Shown here: piece by piece, positions 59,294-64,000 of the stretch
How positions within the stretch are numbered: the first letter of the stretch is position 1
Layout of the letters: every line of letters begins with the position of its first letter
DNA from: Ceratotherium simum simum
Taxonomy: Eukaryota > Chordata > Mammalia > Perissodactyla > Rhinocerotidae
NCBI RefSeq assembly: GCF_000283155.1
Contig: NW_004454163.1
Span: forward strand, 424,148-488,147
DNA length: 64,000 bases
Reading direction: 5' to 3'
Notes under the pieces: model-generated
Database searches by the model: none
Told to the model about the DNA's origin: nothing
Seen by the model: the letters and a program-made list of their open reading frames with translations, nothing else
Made by a program: the position numbers and the translations under genes

Positions 59294-59658
59294 TGTTAAA
59301 AGTAACAATAAAACCAAAGGAAACATGAAAGTATTTGAAAACACTGCCAAAGTGGAGGCTCTCTCTTCCACTTCCACTTTCTCCTATCTTTCAGCCTTTC
59401 GTTGTCAATGTGATTTCATTTGTTCTATCATCCAGATATTTGTCAAAATATTGTCTGGTAAAGGTCCCTTCTCATTTTCAGTGTTGTTACAGATTTATTC
59501 TCTTTTATACGTCTTTCTTGTATTGCAATTGGATTTTGGGTTGGACAGTGGAAATAAATGCATGTATTTAGTCTGCTTTCTGGATCCACAATATTTTCAA
59601 TTTTGCATTAGTTCTATCTCTTGTTAACATCATAGAGCTGTATTAAAAATTCTAATTT
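59294..59658. other. Unassigned sequence
   Basis: T/C-rich single-copy-looking sequence; frames of 78-100 codons have no support. Confidence 0.45.
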
Positions 59659-60292
59659 GAGACAGTGATGTCAGCATCATGGTGGAGTGAGCTTTCTTGT
59701 AAACTCTTCCCCTGATAAGATACAACAAAAGGGACAGTCACAGACCAACAAAGGACTCTTACACAGCAAAAAGGAAGATCAGAAAGACCCACACTGCTGC
59801 ACCTCTGAGAGTGGCTGTGCTGGGGCCCCCGGGGAAAGTGGGGAGAGGTAAGGAGAAATCCTCTCCCTCCCCACCAGACTGGTGACTTGAGTCTGCAGGG
59901 GTCCCAGAGAGCGGGGAGGGGCGGCCCTCTGTGGGGAAACTGTAGCTCTTCGGGCTATCTCAGCCAGTGGGAAACTCCCACACAGAGGACTCAGAACTGC
60001 TGCAGGGGTGCCATCAACATTTGAGCACTCCAGGAGAGCGGATAACGGGGACGAGTGAGAAGCCCTCCACCCCAGGGACACAGCGGGCAAAAGAGAGAGT
60101 CCCTGCCCGCCCCCCCTCCCTGCATGCCTGACACTGCAGGTCAGCTGACCAGAAAGAATGGCTCGGGCCGATCGCAGGCAGGTGGCCCATGGCAGCGGAG
60201 CAGTCAGGGTGGAGCACAGGGGGCTCGGATTACACAGCCCTTAACCCCCACACAGTGGTGGCAGGTGGAAACTGTAACCAGATATTTCCAGG
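59659..60292 (+). promoter_or_regulatory. L1 5' UTR / internal promoter region
   Basis: About 630 bp, GC-rich with scattered CpGs, between the element's start and ORF1. In L1s this region carries the internal RNA polymerase II promoter. No tandem monomers of the mouse type are visible. Promoter activity is inferred from family and position. Confidence 0.65.
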
Positions 60293-61294
60293 ATGAGGAA
60301 AAACAAAGCAAATACAGGAGCCACAATGCAAAGTTACATTAAATCGCCAGACCAGAAGGAAAATGACAAGCAACCAGAAATCAACCCTGAAGGCACAAAA
60401 ATCCATAACTTAAATGACAGAGAATTCAAAATAGCTATCATGAAAAAGCTCAACGAAATACAAGAAAACACAGATAAACAATTCAACGAGATAAGGAGTT
60501 TCTTCACAAAACAGATTGAAATCATAAAGAAAAACCAATCAGTACTAATGGAGATGAAGAACACAATGGAGGAGATAAAGGAGAATCTGGAATCTTTAAA
60601 GAACAGAGCTGGCAATATGGAGAAAAGATTTAGCATTATAGAGGATAGAAATACAGATATGCTCCAGATGGAGGAGGAGAGAGAACTAAGACTAAAAAGA
60701 AATGAAGAAAGTCTCCAAGAAATATCTGACTCAATTAGGAAATGTAACATAAGAATTATAGGTATTCCTGAGGGAGAAGAGAGGGAAAGAGGAACAGAGA
60801 GCCTATTCAAGGAAATAATAGCTGAGAACTTCCCAAATCTGGGGAAGGAGCAGGAAATAGCAGTAAGTGAAGCCAATAGGTCGCCTAAATATGTCAACAG
60901 GCAAAGACCCACTCCACGACATGTAGTGGTAAGGCTGGCTAAAGTCAATGACAAAGAAACAATATTAAGGGCAGGTAGAGAAAAACAAAAAATAACGTAC
61001 AAGGGAAGTTCCATTAGGCTCTCAGCGGATTTCTCAACAGAAACTTTACAGGCTAGGAGAGACTGGAATGATATATTCAAAATACTGAAAGACAAAAACT
61101 TTCAGCCAAGAATACTCTATCCAGTGAAAATGTCCTTCAAATATGATGGAGAAATGATAACATTTTCAGATAAACAAAAGCTAAGGGATTTCATGGCCAC
61201 GAGACCCCCACTACAAGAAATTCTCAAGAAGGCCCTCAGGCCTGAAAAAAAGAAAAGAAAGGGAATACAAAGCTTGGAACAAGGAGAAAAATAG
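60293..61294 (+). CDS. L1 ORF1 protein (RNA-binding chaperone), intact
   Basis: 333 codons, uninterrupted; human ORF1p has 338. ORF1p trimerises, coats L1 RNA and acts as a nucleic-acid chaperone in the cytoplasmic ribonucleoprotein. Visible order: basic N-terminus (1-40), long coiled coil (about 42-150, rich in E/K/N heptads), RRM (about 152-245, with IRIIGIPE at 153-160 and PRHVVVRLAK at 208-217), C-terminal domain (LSADFSTETLQARRDW at 243-258; PRILYP at 272-277), basic tail (EKKKRK, 318-323). The REKG loop of human ORF1p is REKQ here. The start ATG has A at -3. Since ORF2 next to it is broken, it could at most be supplied to other elements. Confidence 0.92.
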   Translation: MRKNKANTGATMQSYIKSPDQKENDKQPEINPEGTKIHNLNDREFKIAIMKKLNEIQENTDKQFNEIRSFFTKQIEIIKKNQSVLMEMKNTMEEIKENLESLKNRAGNMEKRFSIIEDRNTDMLQMEEERELRLKRNEESLQEISDSIRKCNIRIIGIPEGEERERGTESLFKEIIAENFPNLGKEQEIAVSEANRSPKYVNRQRPTPRHVVVRLAKVNDKETILRAGREKQKITYKGSSIRLSADFSTETLQARRDWNDIFKILKDKNFQPRILYPVKMSFKYDGEMITFSDKQKLRDFMATRPPLQEILKKALRPEKKKRKGIQSLEQGEK

Positions 61295-61677
61295 GTAGAC
61301 AAAATCAGAAAAATAGTAGATCTTTACCAGAATAGGTTAGCAACCACTTAAATACCAAAATCAAAGATCCATGAAAGGAAAACACCAAAAATAAATACAA
61401 CATCATCACTGTAAATACACACTCATAACACAAGATAGAATAAGTTGTAACAAAAATAACTTACTTAGAAGCAGAAGAGGAAAGAGATCGAATTGACTTA
61501 GTATAAGGAAATAAGTGGCCATCAAATAATGGACTATCTCATGCAAAAGACTTTTTATACACACTTCAAGGTAACCACTAAACAAATAATCAAAACAAAA
61601 TCTCATATGATAAATAAAGAGAAAACTAGAAGAGTCATAAGACAGAACAACCAAACTGAATTGGCAGTCCGAAACAC
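61295..61677 (+). other. L1 inter-ORF spacer
   Basis: About 380-nt A-rich spacer with stops in every frame, much longer than the roughly 60-nt spacer of human L1. It shows no internal repeat. The ORF2 ATG at 61,678 may lie upstream of the true start; an in-frame ATG follows at about 61,699. Confidence 0.75.
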
Positions 61678-63924
61678 ATGGGACAAGAAACAAAGGAAAT
61701 GCAAAAGAAGCAGCAAATGAGTGACAAAACAGTAAAATTAAGCCCTCATATATCAATAATTACCCTAAATGTAAATGGATTTAACTTTCCACTCAAAAGA
61801 TACAGAGTGACAGGATGGATTAAAAAACAAGACCCAACAATATGTCGCCTCCAGGAAACACATCTCAGCTCTAAAGACAAGCACAGGCTCAGAGTGAAAG
61901 GATGGAAGACAATACTCCAAGCTAATGGCAAACCAAAGAAAGCAGGTGTTGCCATACTCATCTCAGACAAAGTAGACTTCAAGATAAAACAGGTTAAGAG
62001 AGACAAAGAAGGGCAATATATAATGAAAAAATAAGACATATCACTTATAAATATATATGCACCCAACATAGGAGCATCAAAGTACATAAAGCAAGTATTA
62101 ACAAACCTGAAAGGAGATATTAACAACAGCACAATAATAGTAGAGGATCTTAATACCCCACTTACATCAATGGATAGATCATCCAGACAAAAAGTCAATA
62201 AAGAAACAGTGGACTTAATGAAAAACTGGAGGAGATGGACCTACTGGACATACACAGAGCATTCCATCCAAAAACATCTGACTACACATTCTTCTCAAGT
62301 GCGCATGCAACATTCTCAAGGATTGACCATATGTTGGGAAACAAAGCAAACCTCTATAAATTTAAGAAGATTGAAATCATAACAAGCATCTTTTCAGACC
62401 ATAATGCTATGAAACTAGAAATCAACTACAAGAATAAAACTGGTAAAGTGACAAAGATGTGGAGATTAAACAACATGCTAATGAACAACCAATGGATCAT
62501 TCATGAAACTAAAGGAGAAATCAAAAAATATCTGGAAACCAATGAAAATGAAAATATGCCATACCAAATCATATGCGATGCAGCAAAAGCGGTCCTGAGA
62601 GGGAAACTCATAGCAATACAAGCCCACATTAACAAATAAGAACCCAAATAAGCAACATTAAATTACACCTAACAGAATGAGAAAAAGAACAACAAACAAA
62701 GCTGCAAGTCAGCAGAAGGAGAGAAACAATAAAAATAAGAGCAGAAATAAATGAAATTGAGACCACAAAAACAGTAGAAAAGATTAATGAAACAAAGAGT
62801 TGGTTCTTTGAGAAGATAAACAAAATTGACAAGCTCTTAGCCAGACTTACTAAGAAAAAAGAGAAAAGGCTCAAATAAATAATATTAGAAATGAAAGAGG
62901 AGAAATCACAATGGATACCACAGAAATACAAAGGATTATAAGAAAATACTATGAGAAATTATATGACAACAAATTAGACAATCTAGAAGAAATGGATAAA
63001 TTCTTAGAATCCTACAACCTCCCAAAACTGAACCAAGAAGATATAGAGAATCTGAGTAGACTAATCACAAGTAAGGAGATTGAAATAGTAATCAAAAACC
63101 TCCCAAAAAATAAAAGTCCAGGACCAGATGGCTTCTCCGGTGAATTTTAGCAAATGTTCAAAGAAGATTTAATACCCATCCTTCTCAAACTATTCCAAAA
63201 AATAGAGGAAGATGGAACACGTCCTAACTCATTCTACGAGGCCAACATCACTCTGATACCAAAGCCAGAAAAAGACAATAAGAAGAAGGAAAATTACAGG
63301 CCAATATTGCTGATGAACATAGATGCAAAAATCCTCAACAAAATATTGGCAAACCGAATACAGCAACACATTAAAAAGGTCATACACCATGATCAAGTGG
63401 GATTTATACCAGGGACGCAGGTATGGTTCAGCATCCACAAATCAATCAATGTGATACACCATATCAACAAAATGAAGAATAAAACCCACATGGTTATCTC
63501 AATAGATGCAGGAAGGCATTTGACAAGATCCAACATCCGTTAATTATAAAAACTCTCAAAAAAATGGGAATAGAAGGAAAGTACCTCAATATAATAAAGA
63601 CTATTTATGACAAACCCACAGCCAACATCATACTCAATGGGGAAAGGCTGAAAGCCATTCCTCTGAGAACAGGAATGAGACAAGGCTGCCCATTCTCACC
63701 GCTCTTATTCAACATAGTACTGGAGGTTTTGGCCAGAGCAATGAGGCAAGAAAAAGGAATAAAAGGAATTCAAATAGGCAATGAAGAAGTGAAACTCACA
63801 CTATTTGCAGACTACATGATTTTATATATAGAAAACCCTAAAGAATCCATTGGAAAACTATTAGAAATAATCAACAACTGCAGCAAAGTCACAGGGTACA
63901 AAATCAAACTACAAAAATCAGTTG
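61678..63924 (+). pseudogene. L1 ORF2 (endonuclease-reverse transcriptase), disabled and incomplete
   Basis: ORF2p nicks target DNA and reverse-transcribes L1 and SINE RNA. Endonuclease landmarks are visible: TLNVNG, QETHL, DLNTPL (family GDFNTPL; Gly is Glu here) and SDHNA. RT landmarks: [42 protein letters not shown]. Lesions: stop at 62,032-62,034; 1-nt frameshift near 62,200-62,235; stop at 62,637-62,639; more shifts and a stop near 62,640-62,880; stop at 63,148-63,150; 1-nt deletion near 63,510; and the RT catalytic box reads FADY instead of FADD (Tyr codon 63,813-63,815). An ERE follows at about 63,925. Confidence 0.93.
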
Positions 63925-64000
63925 TGGGCCAGCCCCACGGCTTAGTGGTTAAGTGCGCGCGTTCCGCTGCTGGCGGCCCGGGTTCGGATCCCGGGTGCGC
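63925..64000 (+). mobile_element. ERE SINE in L1 ORF2, cut by the window end
   Basis: 'gggccagccccacggcttagtggttaagtgcgcgcg' head with A-box-like TAGTGGTTAAG and perfect B-box-like GGTTCGGATCC at about 63,981. Left neighbour is ORF2 codons just after the FADY box. CpGs in the head are intact, so the copy is young. Confidence 0.93.

Larger units (their letters stand above)
59659..64000 (+). mobile_element. Long L1 LINE, runs past the window end
   Basis: 5' UTR, ORF1, inter-ORF spacer and ORF2 through reverse transcriptase are all present in order; the 3' part is outside. The 5' end appears complete: 'gagacagtgatgtcagcatcatggtggagtg' is a typical L1 start. The TSD cannot be checked because the 3' end is missing. 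An ERE interrupts it at about 63,925. Confidence 0.93.

Noticed and set aside
60334..61095. 253-codon minus-strand frame opposite L1 ORF1
   Set aside because: Antisense shadow of the coding ORF1; A-rich codons on one strand leave few stops on the other.
63960..64000. tRNA gene suggested by A- and B-box-like motifs
   Set aside because: The boxes belong to the tRNA-derived head of an ERE SINE; no cloverleaf with anticodon and acceptor stem can be drawn.
1..64000. CRISPR array, bacterial operon, phage or plasmid features
   Set aside because: SINEs, LINEs, MIR, A-tails, TSDs and CpG depletion show a mammalian chromosome; no regularly spaced identical repeats with spacers occur, and the 30-bp array is contiguous and degenerate.

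Overview
The window is gene-poor mammalian DNA: AT-rich, CpG-depleted and full of interspersed repeats. The best clue to the organism is a tRNA-derived SINE family whose 5' end reads GGGGCCGGCCC.GTGGC, present in eleven copies. This is the ERE family of odd-toed ungulates, so a horse-type genome (Equus) is most likely, with another perissodactyl possible. The older layers (L2, MIR, MER5-like hAT, old L1) are common to placental mammals. I found no multi-exon gene, rRNA, functional tRNA or CRISPR array.

Layout. 1-15,200: AT-rich intergenic or intronic DNA with MIR, L2 and MER5-like fossils, CpG-retaining segments at 3.84-4.08 kb and 4.36-4.64 kb, one ERE, a long pyrimidine tract, and an old L1 relic (11.95-14.38 kb) broken by a DNA-transposon-like piece. 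15,200-21,800: an ERE with a perfect target-site duplication (TSD), a very regular but decayed 30-bp tandem array (17.03-17.57 kb), L2 tails, and an ERE inserted inside another ERE. 21,800-33,000: mostly unclassified DNA holding the best protein-coding candidate, a 3'-terminal-exon-like open frame at 24,873-25,120. 33,000-37,950: L2, a young ERE, unclassified retroelement sequence, and a second exon-like segment with eight CpGs and a splice donor. 38,000-59,300: two long L2 copies in opposite orientation, two short L1 insertions with TSDs, more EREs including a head-to-tail pair in one target site, and scattered fossils. 59,660-64,000: a long L1 on the plus strand with intact ORF1 (333 aa), a disabled ORF2, and an ERE in ORF2 that runs off the window.

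How it works together. Apart from L1 ORF1 and the two exon-like segments, nothing looks translated. The EREs depend on L1 protein for mobility, and the many TSDs and A-tails are signatures of that machinery. Nested insertions give a relative history: L2 and MIR, then old L1 and hAT, then the younger L1 ends, then EREs. Family names come from recognising consensus features by eye. Boundaries of old repeats are good to tens of bases. Boundaries given with a TSD are good to about 1-2 bases.
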